DNA of 64,000 nucleotides from Oasisia sp. SBJ-2009 (GCA_964017155.1 OZ024854.1:53601441-53665440), one strand, 5' to 3'; shown: positions 1 to 12,904, numbered from the stretch's first letter. Numbers and translations are program-made. The notes: generated from the letters alone by a model not told the origin.

Positions 1-519
1 CTTATGTAGACCGCTGTTTTATGTAGACCCTCTCTCTTTATATATATATATATATATATAATACACATGGTTATATCAGCGTTCGGCGTGTTTGTAAACA
101 CGTTCTGGTTGCCCGATGATATTCCCTGGGTCAGCACTTCGAGGCGTGAATAGATGAGGCAAGAGACAAGTTGCTGCGCTGATCGAAGCGACATCGGTCG
201 CTGGCGCTCCAGTACATGTTGCGTAATTTTGGACCGGGCGACGGTCGTGGGGCGTGGCAGAGACTCGCTGTTCGAGCACGTTTGGCTGTCTGTCGAACGA
301 TCATGGGATGTGCCGATTATGTTGCGCCGAGCCGGGTCAAACTCGAAAGAAGCGCATTTAACGTGTTCTAAGCTGATACAGTTCTAAATAATGGTTTAAT
401 TTGAAAGAAATGATCTAACTAATAACATTGAAAGTCTTCGAAAAGGCATCGATTGACGGCTTATCTCTCCGGGTAGATTACCCGGACGTGAATCAGCACC
501 ATGACATTTAAGGTGGGTA

Positions 520-1080
520 AAGGCGGAGCAGATCTATATACTCTTTAAGGTGTATACCCAGCCAATACACTGCTAAGGCTCCACTTGGCTCTATGCTCTT
601 TAATTAATTGCAGAATATTTGTTTGACGAATAGATATTATATTTTAGTTCTAATATATACAATATTAACACTTCCGTCAGCAAATGTGTTTAACAGTGAT
701 TCTCTTTTCAAAGCTTCGGGTTTACTGTTCCAAAGAAATGGATATGCCAATTTTTTTATTTGTTCCACCTTGTTTGGTACTGAGGTAAGACTCCCTACGT
801 ACCAATCTGACCTCCCCTATGGGACTCCAGTGTTCCCATAGTCATTTTTCTTGGGATTGTAGATATAGGCCGTCTCCAGGTATATGAATCTAATTGCCAT
901 ATCCTCCTGTCCTTCCAGTTTCTTCTCTACTACCTACCTCTGGACAAACATCCCATCCGTTGTTCCTCTTCCTTGTCTAAACTCCAGCTGTTCTTCAACG
1001 ATTTCCCCTTACACTATTGCTTTTATTCTGCCATCCAGAATTCTTTCCAGCAACTTCAACATATGGCTTAGCAACGTGTG
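520..1080 (-). mobile_element. Degenerate LINE reverse-transcriptase fragments (copy 1)
   Basis: On the minus strand 880-1080 translates with stops to a piece resembling the fingers of a non-LTR reverse transcriptase (ILDGRIKAIV, then GRGTTDGMFV-like, then an AIRYIYLEKA-like core). The stretch 600-840 reads VEQIKKLAYPFLWNSKPEAL, which resembles the thumb or C-terminal region of L1/Tx1-type elements. The two parts may come from different elements. Both are frameshifted and dead. Confidence 0.55.
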
Positions 1081-1189
1081 ACATGTGGTAACACTCCACA
1101 CAGTATTACTATATTGAAATAATAGCCCCAATAAAAGCAAGCAAATAGAGCAAAATCACATATAAATTATAGAATACATAATTATCATG

Positions 1190-1195
<6 letters not shown>
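1081..1195. repeat. Patch of CNTRL intron sequence embedded in block A copy 1
   Basis: This stretch is nearly identical to 32064-32180, which lies in the intron just upstream of CNTRL exon 31961-32030 and outside the duplicated segment. Block A copy 2 has different DNA at this point (15172-15770). Both copies of the patch run into a GT microsatellite. Confidence 0.85.
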
Positions 1196-1233
<38 letters not shown>

Positions 1234-1236
1234 GGG
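1195..1236. repeat. (GT)n microsatellite with poly-G
   Basis: This is a dinucleotide GT run ending in GGGTGGGGGGGGGG. The counterpart at 15440-15790 in copy 2 is far longer and more complex. Confidence 0.95.
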
Positions 1237-2239
1237 GGGGTGCGTGTACGTGTGTGTCGTATTTACATTCATTGCTTACTTCTATTAGAAAACCTATGCA
1301 GCATCGATCATCTGGTTGTGTTTTACATTTTACCCCAACAGTAAATACAAATATGGGGAATAGGTGCTTTTTCTGTGACTGTATTACTCGTTGGAATAGA
1401 GGTCTATGCTTCCTTCGATCAAGTGTTAGATCAGACGCAGGCTGAATTATTATGCGATTCTTAAATATTTTAAATATCTTGCTTTTACAATTTTGAATTA
1501 GTAATGGTTTATGAAAAATAGATATAAAATCAAATTACTTTACTAAACCGTTACGTTGCGGTTTGTGTACGTGACAATCAATTGCTGCACGTGACCTTAG
1601 TCAAGCATAACCATTGCCAATAGTATTTATAATGGTAACGTATGGGCGGCATCATATATGCTATATCAAACTGATCCCATTTTGTGTGGACACACCGGTG
1701 ATATATGCAAGAGGTTACGTGACGTGATAATGTTAGTGTACGCTGCGCACGTGTTTGATGATAATATACTATATTTTTGCTCAAAAATCAGTAAGAAACT
1801 TTATATTATCGGTAATGTCTATGCTAATATAAAGTCTTCTTCGGAAGGAGGGTGAAGATTAATACAAAAAAGAAATGTGACGATGACAACAGTATACCCA
1901 CACAACACAATCTCTTACACATAAAAGCACGCTCTTTTTTTCTCCCGTTAGTCCCTCCCCTCAGTCTCCGCTCTCTCCTTCCTTCATCCCTCTCCTTCCC
2001 TCCCTCTACCCCCTCACTGCATTATCAGAATAATGTTTGTTAGTGCTAATATCACCCATCTATCTAATCCTTATATAGAATACCATTATAAAGAAGTGTC
2101 TTGGTGATTTGGCGCAGGAATTGTGGAACAAATTATAGTGAACATTCATGCATCCGGGACATTATGTATTGTTGGAAAGTGTTTAAAGGCATATCTTTTT
2201 ATTAGACATTTCAATTAATTCAAATTGTTTTGAAATGAC

Positions 2240-2640
2240 GGACAATGCTTTAGAATTTCATTTTAGTGCCATACACGTTTTAATCAGTGTTTATGTTTTA
2301 GATTAATTTATAGATTTATATATATATATATTTACGTACACAGTTTTAGTAAAGGTTTTAATTCTATATTAATTTATATAATTTACGTACCTAGTTTTAG
2401 TAGTATTCATCTTAAAAACAGTGTTTAATTTATTTTAAATTAATTTATATAATTTACATACAAGGGTTTACTAGTACATCTTAAAACCAAAAAATTAATA
2501 TCATTTATATAAATTTATATAATTTACATTTCTATTTATTAATGTACATTTAGTATATTTCTTGTGCAGAGCAACGATCAGTCATGTGGGAATTAGCGCT
2601 ATATAAAAACTGTATTATTATTATTAATATTTAAACCGTT
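2240..2640 (+). mobile_element. AT-rich SINE-like element with ATT tail (copy 1)
   Basis: The element runs from CAATGCTTTAGAATTT to GCGCTATATAAAAACTG followed by (ATT)n. The same family occurs at 16825-17310 and, inverted, at 35684-36165 where it interrupts a minisatellite and so reveals its ends. There is no coding capacity. Confidence 0.7.
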
Positions 2641-3719
2641 CAGTGTCCATTTTTAGCAAATAGATGAAAGAAATGCACAAATGAGTAGCGCTGCAATCCG
2701 TTTTCGTTCTGATGCACAATGTGTCAGAGTGAACAAGTTTGTGAGGTTGTTTTTCTCTCTTTGTCTGTCTCTCTTCTGATTTACCTCTCCCCATCCCATC
2801 CTTTTAAAAATACTCAACATTTTCTCCCTTCCTCCCTGCTTGGCGGCCCTTCGCCGTCTCCCTCTCCCACTCCCTCACTTTCTTTATCCTCTACTATTTC
2901 CCTCCCATTTGACGCTCTATGTGGTTTGACAGTTGGTCTCGAATGAGCTGCACATGTTGCAGTTTGGGGAGACATCAGACATTGGGATATACAATTAAAC
3001 GCCAAAAAGAGAGCGACGACTGCTACAGACAATTGCTTTAAGGTAGGCCATGTGTGTAATGTTGTTTTGGAACGGCAACTGTTGGTAGTACATTACATTA
3101 GTTGCCATGTGGTACATGCAGTGTCGACATTCTGTATCGCTAACATGCATAGTCAAACCAGCAAGGCATTACGGAAGACAAACATTATCATCATTATGCA
3201 TAACTGTTAGCATCGTTCTACTGTGAATATAATTATACAGATAATACATTTCTCAGTAATCAAAACATTACTTGGCAACATAGTTTATATGTAATGAATG
3301 GATCCACTTGCTGATTTGCGTCGATGTAAATCGTAGGTAAGCATTGTATTTATTTATCAAAGAAAATAACTAATAATGTTTTAATCCACCTGTGTTTATT
3401 ATTTTAAATTATGAATTCTCGTATATCAAGGCGAGTTATAGTATTCACTGTAGGGTGTACTGTATTATGTATCTGCGTTTAAAAATAATGCCTTATTTAA
3501 TTTTATGAAGGAGAAAATGTCGGCGACGCCATATTGTTGCCCAACTTCCGCTATAGAACCATGAATCTGGTTAAGTCTACATTAATAATTATAGTTATGC
3601 ATGTTAACATGTTTATGTATGATATGATATAGCATGACATATAAGCGAAGTTGTAATGTAATGCTACAAAATAAATAACGTCAGATATATCAGCTTACGT
3701 GTTTTACAAGTTGACACCA

Positions 3720-3990
3720 CAATTTCACCAGCTAAGGCTCGGCATGGGTTTATAAGCAAACAAAATGGCTACCTTCTGCAACTGAGTGTTCCGACCGCAC
3801 GTGGCGGAAGGGGTTACCAGTGACGCTCATCCTATGGAGGTCACAACCGGTGCGGCGAACCGGGGTTTGGGCCAGGTAATTTCCCCTCCCATAGGAACAC
3901 TTCCGGCGGAAGTCGGTCAGTTGTGAGGGAGTAAGGATTGTGACCAACCGTGCCAGGGAACGTTATGAGGAGCAACCGATGAGGTACCCC
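3720..3990. other. GC-rich block of unknown nature in AT-rich DNA (copy 1)
   Basis: About 270 bp of much higher GC content than its surroundings, with several short inverted motifs (CCGGCGGAAG, GGCGGAAGG). It is almost unchanged in copy 2 (18900-19190). No open frame or RNA gene is convincing. Confidence 0.4.
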
Positions 3991-4965
3991 TGGCCGAACT
4001 AGTTACATTAGATTGTACTACAGGCTATATACCCAGTGTCTCCCACTTCCTCATTCCCTCTCTTTTGTTTTTCAAAGTTTTTTTCTTGTAGGAAACAGTT
4101 ATACTCGCAACAGCACATTGACTTATTTTAAGGTATATTGTAAATGTTTTAACAGCTTTAATCGTACACAACTCAGCCTCACGGTAAGCTTTAGTTAATT
4201 TGTTGTACGTACGTAAATATTATTGAAAGATATAAAAATGCTTGAACTCTCTTACATTTCAAATGTGGAACGTCCACGCCTAAGTATACGTCGCCTTGTA
4301 TGTAACTACAAGGGGACGTACCTAATTATATGTTGGAATTATATTATGTTGTATTAAAAAATATTTATTTTAATATCTGTTGATATATTTCATGATATTT
4401 TCATTCTATAGTAATAATTATTATATTTTTCGTATATCGCGCTTATCCAAATAACTGTTTTGGCTGGAATTATAATTGTAAAAGAATTAATACCATGCAT
4501 AAAATCATCAATATTTTATTGATAGTAAATTTTTAAGATAAATCATTTCTACTATACAAAATAAACTACATTGTCTTTAGTCATCAATAAGTAAATAAAT
4601 ATAACTATGGTATATTAATAATAGTACATTGAATGTATGAATAAATAACTGCGATCATTCATTGTTAAGATACCTTTAAAAATGAGTTTGCATAAGTTTA
4701 CACAGGTATAATATTACCTAGAATAACATTTTCTTTGAGATATTCATTATTATTATTAATATTGTTTCTTAATAATTAAGAAACACAGTTAATACAAATA
4801 CCCAGTCAGTATAATCGTGTACATTACCAACCTTTCATACGTGTACATAACACCTGCATCAACAAAACAACTATTAAATACACAACAAAAATTTCGAACA
4901 TACTTTGAACTTGCATAGTTTTCTTTTTATTATATATAATGTAGGATTATACATACATTATTCAT

Positions 4966-5272
<307 letters not shown>

Positions 5273-5852
5273 CGAGTATTTTATTGAAGATAACGAACTA
5301 GAGGACATTTTGGATAGTGTTAGACGATGCTACATGTTCTGGTTTAATAATCATAACTCATGCTTGTAGGAAACAGTTATACTCGTTTTGTAATTTTTTT
5401 TTGGCAAAAACAATCTTTGAAATTAGGTGTTGGGCAGCTATAATGACGTGATATGAAGAGTTCAAAACCACAACTAGCCGGCTTGTCCATAAAAATGAGT
5501 TGGTGTATGCTTTTACAGATCGTGTACTAATTATTATGTATTCCTGTCAGTTCATGTACCTGTATATTAATTTTCTAATAATACAGTTGTGACATAATAC
5601 AGTTGTGACTGATTGCAGTCAGAATACTGTGTTTTAATACAAAAGCACTGCTAAATGTTTCTCTAAACCAATTTTTTTTCACTTGTACAGTTTAGGGTAA
5701 TGTCGGTTCAGTGTTGTGTGTGGTAGGTTCATACCCTGCTGGTGTTCTTTATGCAAACACTACATGTTGTGTGCACACACATTGATTCCATTTAATCAGT
5801 TCAGGTGGTTTTGTGATATCTTAGAAATGTATTAACTGTAGTCAAACTTATA

Positions 5853-5854
<2 letters not shown>

Positions 5855-5913
<59 letters not shown>

Positions 5914-5938
5914 TGTGGGTGTGTGTGGTGTGTGGTGT

Positions 5939-6013
<75 letters not shown>

Positions 6014-6158
6014 TGTGGTGTGTGGTGTGGTGTGTGGTGTGTGTGTGAGAGTGAGTGAATGAGTGAGTGTGTGTGTGTGTTTGTGTGTGTTTGTGTGTGT
6101 TTGTGTGTGTTTGTGTGTGTTTGTGTGTGTTTGTGTGTGTTTGTGTGTGTTTGTGTAA
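5855..6158. repeat. (GT)n and TTTGTGTG microsatellite
   Basis: This is a compound GT repeat with GTGTGGTGTG and GTTTGTGTGT variants. It is the counterpart of 20937-21340 in copy 2. Confidence 0.97.
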
Positions 6159-6794
6159 GCAGGAATATGAACTTCTTCTTGATAAATGTTGCCAAACAAA
6201 GAGGGATTAATATATGTCAGAGTTCTGCCAAGTCATCAAGTTAAATACAACAATCATAACTCTTGTTGAGATCAGCTTAGAATATGTTGAGGACTGCAGT
6301 AATGATATTAAGAAGTCACGGGGTAAGTAAGGCCCATATCCCAGTGTTGCAATGTTGTACTTGTTTAATGAACTGTATCAACAAAGTAATGTTTGCCATT
6401 TATGAAATGTTTTGACAATTATTTTTCAGTAAATTTGAATCTTTTTTCCAAGGGAGTGGAATTGTTTTTGTGTAAATAACATGTGAACGTTCACAGCAGA
6501 GAGGTTAGAGAATAAATATAAAACTATATAGTAATATGTTACGGTTGATCTAATTTCTTAGTTGCTCTGTTACATATAAATAAGAAAAATCCATATAAAT
6601 GAAACCATGACCATACATTCTGAAATCCCTTCCACCTTTATATAAAACCGACATTTGTATAATTCTTACTTCACTACGCCCACTCATTCTTCTAGCCATA
6701 CATTTATTTTTGGGATCTAGATTGCCTTGGGAATGGAACATAGCAACAGGTGGTCATGTTTATTAAGTAATCGTTTTTATGGGTTCAACACACA

Positions 6795-8122
6795 TTAATG
6801 TTGTACTTTTACACAAAAACCTATATTACTAGTCACTACTCAACCCCTGGCACATACACATATTGTGCACAGATAGGCATTAGCATTCTGCATTTGTTAA
6901 CATAAATTGATATTAAGGATAAAATAGCAGAAGTTCAAGAAGTTTTCAGAAGTGCCCAATTTCTAAAATCGATTGATTGATGGTGACCTTGGATTAATGC
7001 AAACTACACCAGTTCGCAACTCTACGACAGGAATAATCGTAACGCGGAGATGCAGGGCTTTCTAATTATGTAAAATTTAAGTGTGTGTGGGGGTGGTGTA
7101 AAAATCGATCTGTTAGAGAGATCTGCCACTCCCCTAATATATCAGTTACACATATGTAAAAGCTGGACCAGGAAATAAATAACCACTAACTCTTGCACTT
7201 CGATATATCTGATAATTTATTTAACAAGACATTTGCCACAGTGGCAACAACCGATGGACAAACAAACAAACTTATCCTCATGACATGTATAGTTTGTTGT
7301 AAAAGTTCACATCATATAAACTAATAAAATGTATGCCATGAGAACACGCAATATTTGTAAATAACAATAACATGTAGGTAGGTGCATACTATACAATGAA
7401 GCAAGATGGACGGAAATTGAAACAAATAATGGTTACCTTAACATTTAAAATAAAATTACTACATATGACTGATCATAACAATTGTGTTACAAGAAATCAA
7501 AACAACATCACAATTATAAAAGCATGCAAGTTATAATGTATACAGTGTACCAAGCTTTATCATAAACTTACGACGTATACAAAGCATATAATAAACTAAG
7601 CAATAAATAATAAACTAGTGAATGAAAAAGTGATACCATCATAAAGATGGTAGTCGTTCATACATTTTACCACATTAAAGAGTCAGAAATTAAAATGTAT
7701 ACTAAAATACTGCTGCACTGATCCTGATGATAAATAAGTTGAGCTTCTATAAAACAGTTTGTCTCGCATGCACAGTTATGTAAAATATAAAATATAAATA
7801 AAAATTATGTGGAAGTATACAATACTATAAGTGGAAGTATGCAACACTATCAGTGGAAGTATAGAATACTGTCAGCGGAAGTATATATAATACTATCAGT
7901 ATACAATACTATCAGTGGAAATACACAATACTACATTCAATGTATTCTGTTGGTGCTACACAGCTTTGGTTGAGGGTCAGAGTTCCATTTGTAGACTCAC
8001 TTTTGAATATTCAAAGAAACAGTAGGTCCATTTCAAAAGAATATACCATATACCTCTGGAATTATGCAATTTTTTTCAGAATAAATTCATAATCAAAACT
8101 TGTAATTTACATCAGTTTGCAT
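6795..8122. other. Copy-1-specific 1.33 kb stretch in block A
   Basis: This stretch is absent from copy 2, where 21980 joins directly to the equivalent of 8122. It is AT-rich without a supported gene. A 22-bp repeat with GGAAGTAT...CAATACTAT occurs about six times at 7808-7940. Confidence 0.8.
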
Positions 8123-8348
8123 AGACCAGTGGCACTTCTTGGCAACATATTGGTCATAATGTATCAGGTACAGACACGAAAACCAACTAGTTTTAAGCTA
8201 TTTCATTTACATGTAATTCATATGATTAATACGGCATTCGGCCGATGTTCTTAAATTTACCCGATGCGATTCAGCCCTTCTGCTGAAACAGTAAACTTGG
8301 TGAGAGATGCCATCTACTTCCGTCCACATGACCAACTTGGTTGTCGAT

Positions 8349-8513
8349 TCACGACGATGGACCCTTTTCAGCAATGTTTGATGCACTCCCGGCTGAGTGC
8401 AGCCTCCGACTGCTGTGACGATTCGGTGAGTATGCTCGCTTTGGATATGCCCCCTCACTTGGATATGCCCCCTCACTTGGATACGCCCCCTCACTGGTCA
8501 GTCTGTCTGTGTC
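8349..8513 (-). pseudogene. CNTRL: CNTRL probable terminal exon, copy 1 (paralogue of 22207-22371)
   Basis: The acceptor, 54 codons and TGA are as in copy 2, with the three hexapeptide repeats reading SEGAYP each time. In this copy the downstream region carries about 1.33 kb (6795-8122) that copy 2 lacks, so the AATAAA seen in copy 2 is displaced far away. Confidence 0.58.
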
Positions 8514-8639
8514 CTGTTGACCACAGAAGGGTTGCGAATCAGACAAGAGGTCATCATGGCATCAGTTTGGAACGCTATGCCAACTATTTTCACTTCTAAA
8601 ACTTTACTTTGATCTTCTAAGGCATCTGTAAAGATGCTT

Positions 8640-8890
8640 ATTTAATTCACGGAAGCATTTTTGCTGTAATTTATTAAATATTTAGTTTTAATTAATTAAT
8701 TAATTTCTAAGTGTTATAACTGAATGAACTGCTTTTATGTATTTATTTTGCACTATAATTTGTTATTATAAACGAATGTCATTAAATTATGTATTTATAT
8801 AGTTACATGTTTTCTTATTTCGTATTATATTTTATGTTAAGTACTAAATTGCTGTGGATATGGAACTATACAAAATAAATATTATTATTT
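8640..8890 (+). mobile_element. AT-rich SINE-like remnant (copy 1)
   Basis: AT-rich sequence ending AATAAATATTATTATTT, similar in layout to the ATT-tailed elements elsewhere in the window. The same sequence is at 22500-22740 in copy 2. Assignment is tentative. Confidence 0.35.
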
Positions 8891-10035
8891 CACATCACAA
8901 ATCATGTTTCTAGTTCATAGTGTATGAACGGATTAAAGTGGCTTCCTTGATTAAATCCAATTTTTTTGGTGTCCAAATATAAATATGTAATCTAAATAAA
9001 TTTATTTAATATATGTCAGTGATTTAATGCTCTAAAGTCTTCCGGGTTTTTGAGAGAATAAGGAAGCCAACAACAGGAAATAGGACAATAACGTCGTGAT
9101 GCAAGAATATTAAAAAAATTGAATATTCTGTAGCAATTAAATAAGTAAGCAGTTTTTCAATTGATTTTATCAAAGCTACACTTTAAAATCACAGACACAA
9201 GCTTGCTTGAAACACCAACAATTTGACTCTCATACGTCAGCTTAAAGCAAATGTCACAGTTTTGCATTAAAAACAATTACCAAGAAGACAATCAAATACA
9301 CAGCCACCCCAAATAATGCTCCATGAAACATTAACCGATTGGCAGTCAAGTCGGGCATTGACGGTCACCCCGAATCTCCTCAGGTTGGCCATAGCCGGCC
9401 AGCGAATACAGCACACCGTTTGAATTTGGTTTACGTGGTTCCATCTAGTGATTAAGAGAAGCAATAAATGCGACACCTATCTAGATATAGAACATTAATT
9501 TGTGGCTATTTTGGATATTTCCGTTTTCAAAAACTATTTACTGCATTTTTGAAAATGTGACAACAAACGTTTTTTTTTTGACATTTAAAAATGCCCTCCA
9601 GCCAGGAAGTTGGCCACGTATACTGCTAAAAAGTGTAACATATTATAACAAATTATATACCAGTGTGTAGATAATTTAATGGTTTTTTAATTAAACACAA
9701 GTTGTAGAAGTAAAAAGCCAAGCATAAAACAATTACACCGCAATAAAGTATTTTTTTTACAAAAAAATTCAAAATGTCTTAGTGTCAATCAAGAAATGGT
9801 CAACATATCTTAAAGTTACAACACCAGTTTTGACACCAGTGTGTAGGTACGTTTATTATCTACAACATGCATAAAACATGCAATTGCGAGAATTGAATAA
9901 TAAAGGCACTGGAGCAAAGAAAATGGGACAAGCAATATATATTGTGTGAGTGATATCTGAAGAAAAAGACAGAAACACAAGCGTGACGAAGCGTGACGAG
10001 GCGTGACGACACGTGCACACATGCGAGAGAGTTAC

Positions 10036-10164
10036 CACGACGAGGGTTTGTTTGAGCATGCTAAGATGCTCCTGCAGGTTGTCCTTCTGGTCGTGGAGCT
10101 GCTCCAGCTCCGTGGCCATCTTGATGCGGGATCGCTCCAGCTCCAGCATCCCCTCCGTCACCTC
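10036..10164 (-). pseudogene. CNTRL: CNTRL exon copy 1 (paralogue of 25952-26068)
   Basis: This 43-codon open exon encodes EVTEGMLELERSRIKMATEL and ends LQEHLSMLKQTLVV. It carries a 12-nt in-frame insertion (about HLSM) relative to copy 2. Splice sites are intact. Confidence 0.85.
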
Positions 10165-10177
10165 CTGGGCACACGGG

Positions 10178-10950
10178 CGATAGGGTGACTCACAGATAGG
10201 GTGAGAGTGAGATAGGGTGAGAGTGAGATCAGGTGAGAGCGAGATAGGGTGTGAGTGAGATAAGGTGTGAGTGAAATAGGGTGTGAGTGAAATAGGGTGA
10301 CAGTGAGATAGGGTGTGAGTGAGATAGGGTGAAAGTGAGATAGGGTGAGAGCGAGATAGGGTGAGAGCGAGATAGGGTGTGAGTGAAATAGGGTGACAAT
10401 GAGATGGGTGTGAGTGAGATAGGGTGAGAGCGAGATAGGGTGAGAGCGAGATAGGGTGAGAGCGAGATAGGGTGAGAGCGAGATAGGGTGAGAGCGAGAT
10501 AGGGTGAGAGCGAGATAGGGTGAGAGTGAGATAGAGTGAGAGGGAGGTAGGGTGAGAGCGAGATAGGGTGTGAGTGAGATAGGGTGAGAGTGAGATAGGG
10601 TGAGAGCGAGATAGGGTGAGAGCGAGATAGGGTGAGATAGGGTGTGAGTGAGATAGGGTGTGAGTGAGATAGGGGATGAGTGAGATAGGGTGTGAGTGAG
10701 ATAGGGTGAGAGTGAGATAGGGTGAGAGCGAGATAGGGTGTGAGTGAAATAGGGTGTGAGTGAGATAGGATGTGAGTGAGATAGGGTGAGAGTGATATAG
10801 GGTGTGAGTGAAATAGGGTGTGAGTGACATAGGGTGTCAATGAAATATGGTGTGAGTGAGATAGGGTGTCCGGGGATAGAGGGTGACAGGATAATAGGAT
10901 GTCTGGGCAATAGGGTGACATGCTGATGGGGTGTCTGGTAATAGGGTGAC
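10178..10950. repeat. 16-bp minisatellite GATAGGGTGAGAGTGA (copy 1)
   Basis: About 45 units start roughly 14 nt upstream of the acceptor of CNTRL copy-1 exon 10036-10164. The unit derives from the intron end GATAGGGTGACTCACA. Copy 2 (26085-26300) has only about four clear units. The large open frames across it are artefacts. Confidence 0.95.
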
Positions 10951-11144
10951 ATGTTGATATGGTGTCTGGGCTATATCCCAATGTAAAATCCCCCATTGCT
11001 TCAAAAAGTCACCTATTATCCCTGTTCCCAAATATTCTACAGCCTTTTGTTTAAATGCTTGGTCCTCCAGTTTCAGAATTCAATTATCGATCAATTGCTT
11101 GACTGATTTCGGTTTGCATATCGTGAAAATAGATCTGTCAACAC

Positions 11145-11475
11145 CAGTGATGACAACAACACAAGAGATAACAGCAGTGATGACAACAACACAAGAGATA
11201 ACAGCAGTGATGACAACTACACAAGAGATAACAGCAGTGATGACAACAACACAAGAGATAACAGCAGTGATGACAACTACACAAGAGATAACAGCAGTGA
11301 TGACAACAAAGTAAGAGATAACAGCAGTGATGACAACAACGTAAGAGACAACAGCAGTGATGACAACAACGTAAGAGACAACAGCAGTGATGACAACAAC
11401 GTAAGAGACAACAGCAGTGATGACAACAACGTAAGAGACAACAGCAGTGATGGCAACAACGTAAGTGACAGCAGT
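11145..11475. repeat. 30-bp minisatellite (copy 1)
   Basis: About 11 units contain ACAACAGCAGTGATGACAAC with GTAAGAG or ACAAGAG variants. They lie in the intron about 60 nt from the donor of exon 11536-11616. Confidence 0.95.
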
Positions 11476-11535
11476 GACAGAGAACAGAATGAGAAGTGTG
11501 AGCCGCGGACCAGGCAGATCAAGAGTGTCACTCAC

Positions 11536-11616
11536 TGTTTTGATATCGTCCTTGAGTTCTCGCAGTGTGTCCCCCAGTTCATGTTCCCGGCTGGACAGTT
11601 CCTCCTGGGATTGCAG
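11536..11616 (-). pseudogene. CNTRL: CNTRL exon copy 1 (paralogue of 27232-27312)
   Basis: This 27-codon open exon encodes LQSQEELSSREHELGDTLRE and LKDDIKT. It has three substitutions relative to copy 2 (K/E, E/G, E/D), and both splice sites are intact. Confidence 0.86.
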
Positions 11617-11760
11617 CTGGAGGGAAGAGACGGATGGGATCAGGGGACAACAGGGACAGACAGGTATATCGGGTCATTTGGTGGGCCACAACCAGCTGGG
11701 CCAGGAGCAGACAGGGACAGGAGTGTTGTCAAAAGTACATAAATGTGTTTTGTACATTCA

Positions 11761-11763
<3 letters not shown>

Positions 11764-11827
<64 letters not shown>

Positions 11828-11885
11828 GTGCGTGCGTGCGTGCGTGCGTGCGTGTGTGTGGTGTGGTGTGTGCGAATGTGTGTGT
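11764..11885. repeat. (GT)n, (CGTG)n microsatellite
   Basis: This is a GT run followed by CGTG units, between two CNTRL copy-1 exons. The copy-2 counterpart is 27460-27700. Confidence 0.96.
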
Positions 11886-11933
11886 GGCACCGCTCTACCC
11901 ACTGGCTTGGCGTAGGAATAAGAGGTAACATAC

Positions 11934-12074
11934 CCGCCGCACTATTTCCAAGTGTTCCGCTCTCAGATAGTTGAGTTCGTTTCCAAGCCGATTGGCTCGG
12001 CTGTAGTGCGCGTGGGCGATGCCTTCAAGGTCGGCAATCTCAGCAGCCGACTTCTCTCTAATCTGACGAACCTC
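11934..12074 (-). pseudogene. CNTRL: CNTRL exon copy 1 (paralogue of 28547-28687)
   Basis: This 47-codon open exon encodes EVRQIREKSAAEIADLEGIA and RANRLGNELNYL. It has a handful of substitutions relative to copy 2, with splice sites intact (CACCAG/GAG, CGG/GTATGT). Confidence 0.87.
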
Positions 12075-12479
12075 CTGGTGAGTAAACAATGAATTACAAA
12101 GGTGGACCATTCAGCAGTGATTATTATAAAATAATCTAATAATTGCCTAGCGCGTAAAAGACCCGCAGTTAAATTGGTTCACGGTGTCACAAGGCAGCAC
12201 TGTAAAAGGAATTATTTTTCATTTCATTCTTTATCAAAAGAAACATAACTTCAAACATTGTATATTCTCACCTGTAAATCTTGCGCGTTTGTTTATATTT
12301 AAATACTAAAGGAGAATTTGTATGAGCCGTCTCAGATATCATTTTGTAAGTTGCTCATTAGTTTTCTACAGTTGACCAGCTACATGATAAATTCAGACAG
12401 CTCCTAATAATAACTCATTATACGAAAAAGCTGGGTACAAACTTGTCTCTATACTACACTATCAACAAACACGTTTAGA

Positions 12480-12756
12480 AGACATGTCTCAGTCTCACCT
12501 GGTCTCCATACTACACTATCTACAAACATGTTTAGAAGACATGTCTCTGTCTCAGTCTCACCTGGTCTCTATACTACACTATCTACAAACATGTTTAGAA
12601 GACATGTCTCAGTCTCAGTCTCACCTGGTCTCTATACTACACTATCTACAAACGTGTTTAGAAGACATGTCTCAGTCTCAATCTCACCTGGTCTCTATAC
12701 TACACTATCTACAAACATGTTTAGAAGACATGTCTCTGTCTCAGTGTCAGTCTCAC
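12480..12756. repeat. Junction-derived minisatellite, CNTRL donor (copy 1, about 5 units)
   Basis: This is the same unit as 29050-30347, next to exon 12757-12840. Confidence 0.94.
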
Positions 12757-12840
12757 CTGGTCTCTGTCCTCCAGGTTGTGTCTGAGACTCGTCACTTCAT
12801 CCTCCAGTTGCTGTATCCTCAGAGCCCGCTCAGACGACTC
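12757..12840 (-). pseudogene. CNTRL: CNTRL exon copy 1 (paralogue of 30348-30431)
   Basis: This 28-codon phase-0 exon encodes ESSERALRIQQLEDEVTSLR and ends LEDRDQ. It differs from copy 2 at two residues and keeps the donor CAG/GTGAGA. Only about five junction-derived repeat units follow, against about 21 in copy 2. Confidence 0.85.
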
Positions 12841-12904
12841 CTGGACACAACATCAAGTATCACAGACAGCAGGGGCAGACTGGCAGAAGCAGTGTGACAC
12901 CGAC

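Larger units (their letters stand above)
8349..12840 (-). pseudogene. CNTRL: Duplicated 3' exons of CNTRL (copy 1), truncated gene copy
   Basis: This is a second set of CNTRL 3' exons downstream of the main gene on the same strand: 12757-12840, 11934-12074, 11536-11616, 10036-10164 and 8349-8513. All five are open, keep GT-AG borders and are phase 0 on both sides, so they could be spliced to each other and, in principle, onto the upstream gene. The exons matching 25319-25408, 24074-24184 and 23250-23351 are deleted. There is no 5' part or recognisable promoter. Either a young unprocessed pseudogene or an alternative 3' cassette fits; the sequence alone cannot tell. Confidence 0.8.

Noticed and set aside
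9856..10996. Large minus-strand frames (up to 324 codons) with SHPISL repeats
   Set aside because: These are the 16-bp minisatellite read through a real CNTRL copy-1 exon; only 10036-10164 is supported as exon.
12480..12756. CRISPR-like array (regular direct repeats)
   Set aside because: Units are contiguous tandem repeats without unique spacers, in an animal intron.
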